This document shows positions 8,253-18,600 of a stretch of DNA of 64,000 bases, in pieces. This stretch comes from Nostoc indistinguendum CM1-VF10 (GTDB taxonomy: Bacteria; Cyanobacteriota; Cyanobacteriia; Cyanobacteriales; Nostocaceae). The notes under the pieces are model-generated. The model was not told where the DNA came from. It ran no database searches and saw nothing but the letters and a program-made list of their open reading frames with translations. Within the stretch, counting starts at the first letter, position 1, and each line of letters begins with the position of its first letter. The stretch is from contig JAHHHS010000007.1 of NCBI GenBank assembly GCA_019359215.1, positions 97,298 to 161,297 on the forward strand, read 5' to 3'. The position numbers and the translations under genes are program-made.

Positions 8253-9002
8253 TTAAATCCAACTTTGCTTACGGTAGCAGCGAGTTGTAATCAGGTAAGG
8301 ATGAAAAACCTCTAAAAATTTACTCTGAAGTGTATTAAAAAATGTTTCTACTACTTTAGTATCATCTAAATGGAAAGGAAATTCTTGATTAAAACCTTTA
8401 AAGAAATGCCAATTCACTATCATTTTGCCTTCAGAATTCAAAGATTGATAAAATTATAATAACTGCTGGTTAGGATCTGGTAGATGTTCTAAAACATCAA
8501 AACATAAAATTGTATCAAATTTTTCTTTAGCAGGGAGTTCAAGAGAACAAATTATTTTTTTGCCCAGTCCCATTTTCTCTGCTCGATACTGAACAAAATC
8601 ACGATTAATCGGATTAATATCATAATATATTACTTGCTCAACTTTTGGGCAAAGAGCAGCGCTAAGGGAATGAGTTCCTATTCCACCACCAAAATCTAAC
8701 ACTCTTCCTTGAGCATGATCTGCAATCAACCGCAACATATCTCCAAAATAAGCAGAACTTGATAAATGCCAAGCCCCCAATTCAAACAAGTAAAGTTCTC
8801 CTACTTTCTCACGATAGAAAGCAGTTGCTTCTTCCCAATTAAAATCTTTGTGTCCTAAAGTTTTTATTTCCTCTTGTCCTGCTGCTAACTTTGTTTCTAT
8901 AGTTTCCGGATCTAAATTTAAAAAACCTTGTAAATGATGTTTTAATTCAAATGAGTTTTCTAAAAAGCTACTTAAGACAGAAGGTGTGGTAGAGTTTACC
9001 AT
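8253..9002 (-). pseudogene. Class I SAM-dependent methyltransferase interrupted by an in-frame TAA
   Basis: From the ATG at 9002 an open frame runs 182 codons with a clear SAM-binding motif (GRVLDFGGGIGTHSLSAA), the acidic strand IYYDINP and motif II FDTILCFDVLEHLPDPNQ. It stops at a TAA at 8456-8454, shortly after the DVLEHLPDP motif. Reading straight through, in the same frame, the protein continues FYQSLNSEGKMIVNWHFF to a second stop at 8253, which is exactly what a class I methyltransferase should have at that place (a beta strand after motif II). One base change (CAA, GAA or AAA to TAA) explains the break. A TTG within the second part could restart translation, but a split enzyme is less likely than a recent pseudogene or sequencing error. 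Confidence 0.8.
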
Positions 9003-9101
9003 AAAAAATTATATTGCAATCAAATCAACGTATTCTATTTTAGAATAAATGTATAGCACTTTGATTTATTACCCCTCGTAAACATTGAGATAGAATTTGG
9101 C

Positions 9102-10430
9102 ATGAAAGCTACCCTTTTGCAATCCCAAATTCAGAATTTTTCCCGCCAGTTAACCAATTCTGTTTTGCGGCTTTCGCTGATAGTAATTATTCTGAGTATA
9201 TTTTTTATATTTTTATATGGTTGTCAGGGGACAATCCAAAAAAATGATAAAGTAATTCATTTGAGTCTATGGCAATCAATCAATCCTCCTGCTAATCGGG
9301 ATGTATTTAACAAACTAGTAAATAAATTTAATCAGACTCATACTGATATTCAGGTTGAATCCATCTTTATAGGTCAACCTCAATTGCCAAAAATATTAAC
9401 AGCAGTTGTGGGCAATACATCTCCAGATATTCTGTCATTCGATCCTCAATTGACAGGTCAGTTTATGGAACTAGGGGCAATTCAACCCTTAGAAGAATGG
9501 TTGGACAAATTGCCATTGAAATCGGAAATTAGCCCCAACCTATGGGAGGAATTAAAATTAGACGGTCATCTTTGGTCAATCCCACTTTATACGAGCAATT
9601 TAGGCATTTTTTACCGACCTAAACTCTTTCAAGCTGCCGGAATTACGCAAATTCCTAAAACTTGGGAAGAGTTAAGGGAAGTTGCTAAAAAATTGACTAT
9701 AGACCGAAATGGTGATAAGAGACCTGAACAATACGGAATGTTATTGCCTTTAGGAAAGGAAGAATGGACTGTCTTTAGTTGGTTCCCCTTTTTATTGACC
9801 ACTGGTGGAGAGATTGTAACAAATAATCGTCCAAATTTGATGAATGCGGGAGCGATCGCAGCTTTACAATTTTGGCAAGACATATTAAAAGATGGTTCAG
9901 CAACCCTCTCCTCTCCAGAGCGAGGTTATGAAGAAGACGCTTTTATTGCAGGTCGCGTTGCAATGCAGATCACAGGCCCTTGGAGTTATATAATGAAGTC
10001 TAATGTTGACTTTGAAGTATTCCCCATACCTGCAAGTGTGAAACCTGCTACGGTGACAGCCACTGGAAATATGTATTTGATGAAGACTACGCCAGAAAGA
10101 GAGCAAGCGGCGCTCAAATTTTTAGAGTATGTTTTAAGTGAAGAATTCCAAACAGAATGGAGTATGGGGACGGGTTTTTTACCAGTTAACATAAAATCTG
10201 TCCAAAGTCAGGCTTATCAAGAATTTCTCCAGCGAAAACCTGTCTTGAAAGTCTTTATTGACCAAATGTCTGTATCAGGTGCTCGACCAATCATTCCTGG
10301 TTATAGTCGCTTGTCTGACAGTTTAGGGCGAGCCATCGAAGCCACTATGCTAGGCGCATCTCCAGAAAAAGCACTCAAACAAGCTCAAGCAAACCTCGAT
10401 TCAATTTGGGATTCTCTACAATCTAGATGA
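9102..10430 (+). CDS. ABC transporter substrate-binding lipoprotein, family 1 (sugar type)
   Basis: A 442-residue solute-binding protein. A long N-terminus with a hydrophobic helix (residues 23-40) ends in the lipobox LYGC, so the mature protein is probably a lipid-anchored periplasmic receptor. The first strand VIHLSLWQSIN, LVNKFNQTHTDIQVE, and the typical later stretches DILSFDPQLTGQF, YGMLLPLG and AGRVAMQITGPWSYI are of the maltose-binding type (SBP_bac_1). The permease and ATPase genes that should partner it are not adjacent, so it is an orphan receptor served by components elsewhere. Its substrate cannot be read from the sequence. It converges on the following gene with only 8 bases between stops. 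Confidence 0.88.
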   Translation: MKATLLQSQIQNFSRQLTNSVLRLSLIVIILSIFFIFLYGCQGTIQKNDKVIHLSLWQSINPPANRDVFNKLVNKFNQTHTDIQVESIFIGQPQLPKILTAVVGNTSPDILSFDPQLTGQFMELGAIQPLEEWLDKLPLKSEISPNLWEELKLDGHLWSIPLYTSNLGIFYRPKLFQAAGITQIPKTWEELREVAKKLTIDRNGDKRPEQYGMLLPLGKEEWTVFSWFPFLLTTGGEIVTNNRPNLMNAGAIAALQFWQDILKDGSATLSSPERGYEEDAFIAGRVAMQITGPWSYIMKSNVDFEVFPIPASVKPATVTATGNMYLMKTTPEREQAALKFLEYVLSEEFQTEWSMGTGFLPVNIKSVQSQAYQEFLQRKPVLKVFIDQMSVSGARPIIPGYSRLSDSLGRAIEATMLGASPEKALKQAQANLDSIWDSLQSR

Positions 10431-10438
10431 AATCTAAT

Positions 10439-11188
10439 TTACCCAGAAATTCCACTCCGGCGATGTAAATTTTTTTTCAAAGTACACAAGCCAATTGCTG
10501 GTATAATTCCCAGGATTATTGCTGTCAATCCTTGTCCACTCCAATACAATATAAGACTCCGGTTGGCTTCTGGAATCAGGTTTTGCACAATAAAAAGCAA
10601 CCAAACCAAAATACTAATTAATAAAAAAGAGATTGAAGGTAAAAAATTCCACCACCAAACCCCTGTTGTGTATCGCCTCAGTACCAGCCATTGGCAAAGC
10701 CCCAGCCAAACACCAGAAATTATATATGCGATCGCAGACACAAATGCAAAAATAAAAGTTTGTTCAGGAGATAAAGTTTCATTTAACGATAAGGCAATAG
10801 TTGAAATATAGTTAATCCAAGCTGTAGAAACGCCGTTAGCAATCAACCAACCTACACTAGTAGCAAATAACCACTGCCAACCTGGTAAATATCGATAAAG
10901 GACAAGGCTCTGGTCAGCAGCAAAAATTACAGCAAATACAACGTTACTGATACTCCTGACCAAAATATTCCATGTTTGTGGTTGGATAACAACACTAGGT
11001 GAGCTTTGGAGAATAATTTTCTCCAAGGCGATACTAGCAACGCCACCCACAACCCATCCGATCAGGGTCATTAAGGTAAACTGAATAAAGAACCTCTGTC
11101 GCTGCGATCGCGGAATCAAAAACTTTCCTGGATTAGGCTCGTTATTAGCAGATGCAACATGATCGGGACTGTTAGAGTCAGTTTGCAT
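10439..11188 (-). CDS. Polytopic membrane protein of unknown function
   Basis: A 249-residue protein with a polar N-terminus of about 33 residues followed by roughly six hydrophobic helices (for example FTLMTLIGWVVGGVASIAL, WLFATSVGWLIANGVSTAW, FLLISILVWLLFIVQNLI). Aromatic and tryptophan content is high in the loops. No signature of a known transporter family was recognised. ATG at 11188. It is divergent from hemE, with about 220 bases between starts, and convergent with the solute-binding protein gene. Confidence 0.7.
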   Translation of the reverse strand: MQTDSNSPDHVASANNEPNPGKFLIPRSQRQRFFIQFTLMTLIGWVVGGVASIALEKIILQSSPSVVIQPQTWNILVRSISNVVFAVIFAADQSLVLYRYLPGWQWLFATSVGWLIANGVSTAWINYISTIALSLNETLSPEQTFIFAFVSAIAYIISGVWLGLCQWLVLRRYTTGVWWWNFLPSISFLLISILVWLLFIVQNLIPEANRSLILYWSGQGLTAIILGIIPAIGLCTLKKNLHRRSGISG

Positions 11189-11409
11189 ATAAAGTTAGGG
11201 GAGTAGAGAGTGGAAAAAACACAAAAGAGTGACGAAATTCTTTTATATTCCACTTTCATTGTTAATTCTTGTTTTATCCCTCTCTCGACCCCGATTGCCC
11301 TTTGGTGTAAAGTAACTAGCGCTTTTGAGGTAAACCTGCTGAAAAAGCGTAATCCCAGAATGATAAGCTAAACAGTGGCATAAAAATGTGACTTAGGATG
11401 AAGTAATAA

Positions 11410-12471
11410 ATGGGTGTTTATTCAACGACTCCTCATCTCTTAAGGGCTGCTCGTGGTGAAGTAGTAGATCGTCCCCCTGTATGGATGATGCGACAAGCGG
11501 GACGATATATGAAAGCATATCGAGACTTAAGAGAAAAGTATCCTTCGTTTCGCGATCGCTCCGAAATTCCGGAAGTAGCAATTGAAGTTTCCTTGCAACC
11601 CTGGAAAGCCTTCCAACCAGACGGTGTAATTTTATTTTCTGATATTGTCACCCCATTACCTGGTTTGGGGATTGACATGGATATTGCCGAAGGTAAAGGG
11701 CCAATCATTCACTCGCCCCTCCGCACTCAAGAGCAAATTGATCGTCTGCATCCCTTAGAACCAGAAGCAGCTCTACCATTCATTAAGACAATTTTGCAAG
11801 CGTTGCGCTCCGAAGTAGGCGAGAAATCGACAGTGTTAGGCTTCGTGGGTGCGCCGTGGACGTTAGCAGCTTATGCAGTTGAGGGAAAAGGTTCTAAAAC
11901 CTATTCCATCATCAAAAACATGGCATTCTCAGACCCAACGATACTGCATCAACTGTTAACTAAATTAGCAGATGCGATCGCCATTTATGCCCGCTACCAA
12001 ATTGACTCTGGCGCTCAAGTTGTGCAAATGTTCGATTCTTGGGCGGGTCAATTGAGTCCTCAAGATTATGACACCTTTGCTCTCCCTTATCAGAAGCGAG
12101 TTTTTCAGCAAATCAAGCAAACCCATCCTGATACACCTTTGATTTTGCTAGTTAGCGGTAGTGCAGGTGTATTGGAAAGAATGGCACAATCTGGCGCTGA
12201 TATAGTCAGTGTAGACTGGGCAGTGGATATGGCAGACGCACGGGCAAGATTGGGCAAACAAGTCAAAGTTCAAGGAAATCTTGACCCAGGTGTGTTATTC
12301 GGCTCTAAAGAGTTTATCCGTGATCGCATTCATGATACCGTTCGCAAAGCTGGTAACTGGGGTCACATTCTCAATCTCGGCCACGGTGTTTTACCAGAAA
12401 CTCCAGAAGAAAATGTCGCTTTCTTCTTTGAAACAGCAAAGGAACTGAATCTTGCAGGAGTTAAGGGTTAG
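11410..12471 (+). CDS. hemE: Uroporphyrinogen decarboxylase
   Basis: Cytosolic enzyme that removes four carboxyl groups from uroporphyrinogen III to give coproporphyrinogen III, on the common route to haem, chlorophyll and bilins. The N-terminal signature [17 protein letters not shown] and the second signature [19 protein letters not shown] are intact, as are [12 protein letters not shown] and the C-terminal [13 protein letters not shown] and [14 protein letters not shown]. Length 353 is standard. The ATG at 11410 gives the expected short N-terminus. The gene appears monocistronic; downstream is a large inverted repeat of TTTTAGA units. Confidence 0.97.
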   Translation: MGVYSTTPHLLRAARGEVVDRPPVWMMRQAGRYMKAYRDLREKYPSFRDRSEIPEVAIEVSLQPWKAFQPDGVILFSDIVTPLPGLGIDMDIAEGKGPIIHSPLRTQEQIDRLHPLEPEAALPFIKTILQALRSEVGEKSTVLGFVGAPWTLAAYAVEGKGSKTYSIIKNMAFSDPTILHQLLTKLADAIAIYARYQIDSGAQVVQMFDSWAGQLSPQDYDTFALPYQKRVFQQIKQTHPDTPLILLVSGSAGVLERMAQSGADIVSVDWAVDMADARARLGKQVKVQGNLDPGVLFGSKEFIRDRIHDTVRKAGNWGHILNLGHGVLPETPEENVAFFFETAKELNLAGVKG

Positions 12472-12480
12472 AAGCCGTTC

Positions 12481-12560
12481 AATTTTGGATTTTAGATTTT
12501 AGATTTTAGATTTTAGATTTTTCGTTCAATCCAAAATCCAAAATTCAAAATCTAAAATTT
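12481..12560. repeat. Inverted TTTTAGA heptamer repeat downstream of hemE
   Basis: A run of TTTTAGA-type heptamers at 12483-12521 is followed after a short loop (CGTTC) by the complementary CCAAAATC/AAAATCT units at 12527-12560. The arms can form a long AT-rich hairpin. A nearly identical structure lies at 32124-32198 between dnaB and rplI. It might act as a transcription terminator or mRNA end stabiliser; that is inference. Confidence 0.8.
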
Positions 12561-12680
12561 CCAGAGTTATTTTTAACTCCTCACTTTTAACTTCTAACTT
12601 AATTCATAGCTTCTGATTCGGAACTTTTAATTTCATTTTTAACTCTTTACTTTTAACTCTTTACTTTTTAAAAGTTTTCT

Positions 12681-13637
12681 ATGAGCCAGAAACGGATTTT
12701 AGTGACTGGTGCAAGTGGTTGTGTAGGCCATTATTTAGCAGAAGCCTTAATTAAGGAAACAGATCACGAACTGTATTTGTTAGTTAGGAACCCAAAGAAA
12801 CTACAAATTGATACTAACTTCCGTTCAGGTATCAACGTTTTGCAAGGTGATATGCAAAATATTCGCCAATTTGCCGATTTGCTATCCACAATTGATACAG
12901 CAGTACTCACAGCCACAGCTTGGGGTGGTGAGCAGACATTTGATATTAATGTCGTCAAAACTATAGAGTTGATGGAACTGCTAGATCCAGAACGTTGCCA
13001 GCAGGTGATTTATTTTTCAACAGCTAGTGTTTTGGATCGCTACAATCAACCATTAAAACAAGCAGGGGAGATTGGGACAGATTATATCCGTTCTAAATAT
13101 GAGTGCTTACAGAAAAAAGAAAAATTAGCGATCGCACCCAAAATTACCACAGTATTTCCGACTTTAGTTTTGGGTGGTGATGCGAATAAACCCTATTCTC
13201 CTGTCACTTCTGGTATTACAGAAGTGACTAAATATATCGATTTGATTCGCTTTCTAGAAGCAGATGGCAGTTTTCACTTTATCCACGCACGAGATATTGC
13301 CACTGTAGTGCGATATTTAATTGATCATCCTGTCAAAAATGATCAACCACGTTGGCTTGTTTTAGGTCAAGCACCATTAACTGCTAATCAAGCAGTGAAA
13401 CAAGTTTGTGCTTATCTGGGCAAAAAGATTTACTTTCGCATTCCCATATCTATAGCATTGGCTAATTTGATTATTGTTCTGTTCCGCATTCGGATGGCTG
13501 CTTGGGATAGATTTTGCATGAACTATCGGCATTTCATCTATGAAAAATTCATCAATCCTGATAGTTTCGGCTTGCCAAATTATTGTGCAACCATGACTGA
13601 TGTTTTAAAAATTAGTGGCGTTAAAAGTGTGAAGTAG
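12681..13637 (+). CDS. Extended SDR NAD(P)-dependent epimerase/dehydratase-like protein
   Basis: A 318-residue Rossmann protein of the extended short-chain dehydrogenase/reductase family. The nucleotide-binding motif is ILVTGASGCVGHYLAEAL at residues 5-22 (TGxxGxxG), and the catalytic pattern is a serine in VIYFSTAS near residue 108 with YIRSK near 136. A C-terminal hydrophobic stretch (IPISIALANLIIVLFRI) may associate with a membrane. The substrate is not known. The next gene, a B12-dependent radical SAM protein 245 bases downstream on the same strand, may or may not be functionally linked. Confidence 0.8.
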   Translation: MSQKRILVTGASGCVGHYLAEALIKETDHELYLLVRNPKKLQIDTNFRSGINVLQGDMQNIRQFADLLSTIDTAVLTATAWGGEQTFDINVVKTIELMELLDPERCQQVIYFSTASVLDRYNQPLKQAGEIGTDYIRSKYECLQKKEKLAIAPKITTVFPTLVLGGDANKPYSPVTSGITEVTKYIDLIRFLEADGSFHFIHARDIATVVRYLIDHPVKNDQPRWLVLGQAPLTANQAVKQVCAYLGKKIYFRIPISIALANLIIVLFRIRMAAWDRFCMNYRHFIYEKFINPDSFGLPNYCATMTDVLKISGVKSVK

Positions 13638-13882
13638 GGTATTTGACACTCTTAACATTAGAGCAAACACATCTTAATAAGCTAATCAAACATAATAAAT
13701 CAGCCAAAGCTCACTTAACTACACTCTGCTAGTAGAGAAAATGAGGCAATATTGCAATAAATATGTATAAATTCTATCATTGCTAACCAAAATGATAAAA
13801 TAGAACAAATTTAATAAAAAGTCAATAGCTCTTTATTTCCGTTAGAGTGGGATAACAATCAAAGTGTGAGGATTGATACTAC

Positions 13883-15481
13883 ATGCGAATCTTGTTAGTG
13901 TATCCAATATTTCCCAAAACCTTTTGGTCTTATGAAAAAATTTTGGAGTTAGTTGATCGCAAGGTTTTATTACCACCTCTGGGTTTAGTCACAGTAGCCG
14001 CGATTCTGCCCCAAGAATGGGAATTCAAGCTAGTCGATCGCAACATCCGCCCAGCAACAGAAGAAGAATGGGCGTGGGCAGATGTGGTAATTTTCTCCGC
14101 GATGATTGTCCAGAAACAAGATTTACTTGACCAAATCCAGGAAGCAAAAAAACGTGGTAAGTTAGTCGCAGTAGGCGGCCCCTACCCTACCTCTGTACCT
14201 CACGAAGTTGAAAATGTTGGCGCAGATTTTCTGATTCTGGATGAAGGGGAAATCACGCTACCCATGTTTATTGAGGCAATAAAAAGGGGAGACACATCTG
14301 GCACTTTCCGCGCTACGGAAAAACCTGATGTGACAAGCACACCAATACCCCGCTTTGATTTATTAGAATTGGATGCCTATGACATGATGTCGGTGCAGTT
14401 TTCGCGCGGGTGTCCCTTCCAGTGCGAGTTTTGCGACATTATTGTTTTATACGGGCGCAAACCACGCACCAAAACCCCAGCGCAACTGTTAGCAGAGTTA
14501 GATTGCCTCTATGAATTGGGTTGGCGGCGGGGTGTATTCATGGTGGATGACAACTTTATTGGCAACAAGCGAAATGTGAAATTGTTGCTGAAAGAGTTAA
14601 AAGTTTGGATGGCAGAACACAAGTATCCCTTCCGATTTGACACTGAAGCTTCAATTGACTTAGCCCAAGATGCAGAAATGTTGGAGTTGATGGTTGAGTG
14701 TGGTTTCTCGGCGGTGTTTTTGGGAATCGAAACGCCGGATGAGGATAGTTTGCAAATGACCAAGAAGTTTCAAAATACTCGCAGTTCTCTAACTGAGGCA
14801 GTGGAAACCATCATCAGAGCAGGATTGCGCCCAATGGCTGGGTTTATTATCGGGTTTGATGGTGAAAAAGCAGGCGCAGGCGATCGCATTGTTCGCTTTG
14901 CAGAACAAGCAGCGATTCCCTCAACTACCTTTGCGATGTTGCAAGCGTTACCTAACACCGCGCTTTGGCATCGCCTGAAAAAAGAAGGGCGACTGCGGGA
15001 AAATCAAGATGGTAACATCAATCAGACAACATTGATGAACTTCCTTCCCACCCGTCCCCTGGAAGAACTTGCACGAGAATATATTGAAGCATTCTGTACT
15101 TTATATGACCCAGTACAGTACTTAGATCGCACCTATCGTTGTTTCTTAATGATGGGTTTACCAAGTTGGAAAGCGCCAGCAAAAATGCCAGAGTGGGTGG
15201 TTGTAAAAGCGTTATTACTTGTAATTTGGCGACAAGGCATCAAACGGGAAACCCGTTGGAAGTTCTGGCATCATTTGTTTAGCATTCTCAAGCGTAATCC
15301 TGGAGTTATTGAGCATTACCTTGCTGCTTGTGCCCACAACGAGCATTTTCTAGAGTATCGCCAAATTGTGCGCGATCAAATTGAAAGTCAGCTAGCTGAA
15401 TATCTAGCACAGGGTGCAGAAAAACCTTATGTACTAGTAAAGGAAAAAGCTGAGGAAAAAGCTGAAGCGATAGTCGGTTAG
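13883..15481 (+). CDS. B12-binding radical SAM protein with DUF4070 domain
   Basis: A 532-residue protein with an N-terminal Rossmann-like cobalamin-binding domain (residues about 1-140, MRILLVYPIFPKTFWSYE, VGGPYPTSVP) without an evident DxHxxG cobalamin-His motif, then a radical SAM barrel. The cluster motif is RGCPFQCEFCD with Cys177, Cys181 and Cys184 (CxxxCxxC). A C-terminal DUF4070 region follows (FLPTRPLEELAREYIEAF). Such proteins usually methylate unactivated carbons or rearrange lipids. The hopanoid C-2 methylase HpnP belongs to the same architecture and shares the VQFSRGCPFxCEFCDII stretch, but several paralogues exist in Nostoc and no hopanoid gene is adjacent, so the substrate is left open. 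Confidence 0.85.
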   Translation: MRILLVYPIFPKTFWSYEKILELVDRKVLLPPLGLVTVAAILPQEWEFKLVDRNIRPATEEEWAWADVVIFSAMIVQKQDLLDQIQEAKKRGKLVAVGGPYPTSVPHEVENVGADFLILDEGEITLPMFIEAIKRGDTSGTFRATEKPDVTSTPIPRFDLLELDAYDMMSVQFSRGCPFQCEFCDIIVLYGRKPRTKTPAQLLAELDCLYELGWRRGVFMVDDNFIGNKRNVKLLLKELKVWMAEHKYPFRFDTEASIDLAQDAEMLELMVECGFSAVFLGIETPDEDSLQMTKKFQNTRSSLTEAVETIIRAGLRPMAGFIIGFDGEKAGAGDRIVRFAEQAAIPSTTFAMLQALPNTALWHRLKKEGRLRENQDGNINQTTLMNFLPTRPLEELAREYIEAFCTLYDPVQYLDRTYRCFLMMGLPSWKAPAKMPEWVVVKALLLVIWRQGIKRETRWKFWHHLFSILKRNPGVIEHYLAACAHNEHFLEYRQIVRDQIESQLAEYLAQGAEKPYVLVKEKAEEKAEAIVG

Positions 15482-15489
15482 GTGTTGTA

Positions 15490-15595
15490 ACAGTTAGATG
15501 ACTGATGGCTGATGACTGATGACGGTTAACCGTCAACAGTCAACAGTTAACGATCGTAAAGAGTGTTTATACTTTTTTAGCGCGCATCAGCTTAG
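15490..15595. repeat. Dispersed repeat family 3, copy A
   Basis: Tandem TGACTGATGA- and CAACAGT-type units lead into a unique core TTAACGATCGTAAAGAGTGT...TTTAGCGCGCATCAGCTTA (about 15547-15593). The reverse complement of the whole segment reappears at 54186-54290 with the same order of core and tandem units. It lies between the radical SAM gene and the convergent RND pump gene. Confidence 0.75.
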
Positions 15596-15637
15596 TACCT
15601 CTAACTTTTTTATGCTAATTTCTAGCTTACGAAATAC

Positions 15638-18600
15638 CTAGTTAGTAACTAGTTCGTCTGGCTTTTTTGCACTTGGCGATCGCGGTGATTTCCGTCCAGA
15701 AAGATCGTACAGTAAACCCATAAGTGCAGGTACAACAGTAGGAGTCAAAATCGTAGAAAAAGCCAGACCACCTGTTAAAACAATGCCTAACCCCTGGTAT
15801 AACTCTGAACCTTGACCCGGTAAAACTGCTAACGGTAACATCCCCAATACACTAGTTCCAGCAGACATGAAAATCGCCCGTAGGCGATCGCTCGTCGCAT
15901 TGTATAAGGATGCATCAAAATCTTCACCTGCTTGCTGGAGTTGCAAGGCGCGATCAACCAGTAGAATAGCATTGTTAACAACCACACCTGTAAGAATCAC
16001 AAATCCCAAGGCTGTAATCATATCCAATGCCACATTCATTCCCGGAATCAGGTTAGCAATTACTAGGCTCAATAGTGCGCCACTCATACCCATCGGCACT
16101 GTTGCCATAATTACCACTGGGTAAAGAAATGAGCGATACAACGCTACTAGTAATAAGTAAGTAATCAAAATCGAAAATGCAAAGGCAGCAACTAATTGAC
16201 CAACAGTTGTTGCTAACTGATCTGCTGAACCTGCCAGTTCTAGCCGATAGCCTGTTGGTAAAGTAGCACGCAAAGGATTTAGAATTTCTTCTTCGGTACG
16301 TTCTACCAGCGTAGCAAGAGGGGCATCGGGTGCAAGGGAAACAGTGAGACTAATTGAACGCTCTAAATTGACGTGGTTAATGGCATCAGCTCCCGTTGTT
16401 TCCATGACTTCGGCAATATCCCCTAGTTGCACTTGTCGTCCTTGTGCATATAGAGGCAATTGGCGTAGCTGCTCTGGCGTTTCCACAGCAGTATTTTGTA
16501 GTTCCACCGAGACATCTAGTTCATTTTTGCCATCAATGTAATCGGAGGCAACTTTACCACCCAATGCTGCTTCTACCATTGAACCAATTTCCGCTTCCGA
16601 AAGTCCGACTTCCGCGATGCGTTCGCGGTTGGGAATCACTTGTAATTCTCCTGCACCCAATACAAAGTTTGAGCGCACATTCTGAACCCCTGGAAGCGAT
16701 CGCAATTTGCCGGTAATTTGTTTTTCTAAATCACCAATCTGATTTAAGTCAGCCCCAACAATATCCACTTCAAATTCTTTACCCGGATCACGGAATATAG
16801 AAATCCGCGTTGGGATCACAAAACGGTATCCAGCAAAGTTACTGCTTTGGGCCCGTAACCGATCTACCATGTCAGCAAGTCCCGTAGTAGTAGCAAATTC
16901 TGGTTTTAAAATAGTTGCAATACCTCGGAGCGCCCCTGGACGGTCAACATACATGATGCGATCAACTTCTGGTTGCGATCGCAGAAATTTTTGTACAGGT
17001 TCAGATTGCCGAATCGCTTCTGGGATACTGGTTCCCGGCAAAGGTTCCGCCCGCAATACAACTAAGTTACGATTTCCTTCAGGTAGATAATCGGCAGGTG
17101 GTAAAAGAAAAATACTAGTCACCAATAAAACAATTGGAATCGACAGCACAATTAACCTGCGACCAATACGCTTACGTCCCAGTGACCAACTAACAGTAGC
17201 GGCGAGAAAGTTTTCCAGTTTGCTTTGAAAATGACGAAACACCGCAGAGGTTTTAGCTACCATTCGCTCAAACCAATTACCGCCGCGATATTCACCACCC
17301 TGCATCATTTGCATGGCTTCCGATTGTTTGAGGAACAATCCCGATAGCATTGGTACTAAAGTTAATGCCGCAAACAGCGAGAATAGAGAAGAGGCAGAAA
17401 GAGCGATCGCCATATCGGTGTAGAGTTGCCCTGCTTCACCCGTCACCATTAACAGTGGTACAAATACCACTACGTTGGTTAAAGTGGAACCAAGCATTGC
17501 GCCCCAAACTTCCTGAGTACCTTCAATGGCTGCCCGCATGGCACTTTTGCCTTGCTGCATGTGGGTGAAAACATTCTCAATTACGACGATCGCATTATCT
17601 ACGACCATACCCACTGCAAAGGCCAATCCCGCCAAACTGATGATGTTTAATGTGCGCCCAAACGCAGACATGACAATGAACACCATAATCAGTGTAGTGG
17701 GGATTGTAATTGCCACCACTGCAACGGTACGCATAGAACCAAGAAACAGAACCAAGACGATGGTTGCTAATAGCGCCCCACTAACTAAGTTGCCTTGGAC
17801 AAATTCGATAGATTGATTGATGTACTGGCTTTCATCGTAGTTGTAGACAAAGCGAATACCTTGGTTTTGCCGATCAAATTCAGTTTGCAGTGCAGCAATT
17901 TCCGCCCGGATGCCTTTAGCAACCTCCGGCACATTCGCCCCAATCTGCCGAATTACACCGACTGCTACCCCAGGCTTACCGTTGAACACCAACGCGCTAT
18001 CTTGGGGTTTGCGTCCCATCTGTACTTTTGCTACATCTCGCAAGTAAACTGTGCCCGATTGGTCACGTCGTAGCACAAAGCCTTCAATTTGCGATAAATC
18101 TTGCGATCTGCTGATTGTGCGGACTCGATATTCCCGTCGTCCTAAAATTAATGGCCCACCCCGAATATCACGGTTGTTTTCTTGAAGAACTCGTACTACA
18201 TCGCCAATTGCGAGGTTGCGATCGCTTAATGCTTTCGGATCAACCTTCACCTCGACTTCTCGTTCTTGTCCACCCACTAACAAAAACTGTCCAGTTCCCT
18301 CAACTCGCCGCAAACGGGGAATCACCACTTCGTCTGCTAGGTCCCGATAACGGTCTGCATCTGGTTGAAATCCTTCTTTAGTATCAAACGGAATCCACAT
18401 CATCGGTGAACTGTTACCACCCACCAGTTCTACATTCGATTCCTGCGCTTCTGGAGGCAAGCTTTCCACCTGTTGCAAGCGGTTGAGAACATCTATCATC
18501 CGTTCTCTGGCGTTGGCATCCTGAGCAAATTCTAAGGTAATGCTGCTGCGTCCAGCACGAGAAGTACTGCTAATTTCTTGGACACCTAGCACCTCTTGCA

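Noticed and set aside
8253..8441. Independent 62-residue gene
   Set aside because: It lies in the same frame directly after the stop of the methyltransferase part and continues its fold, so it is the C-terminal part of one broken gene.
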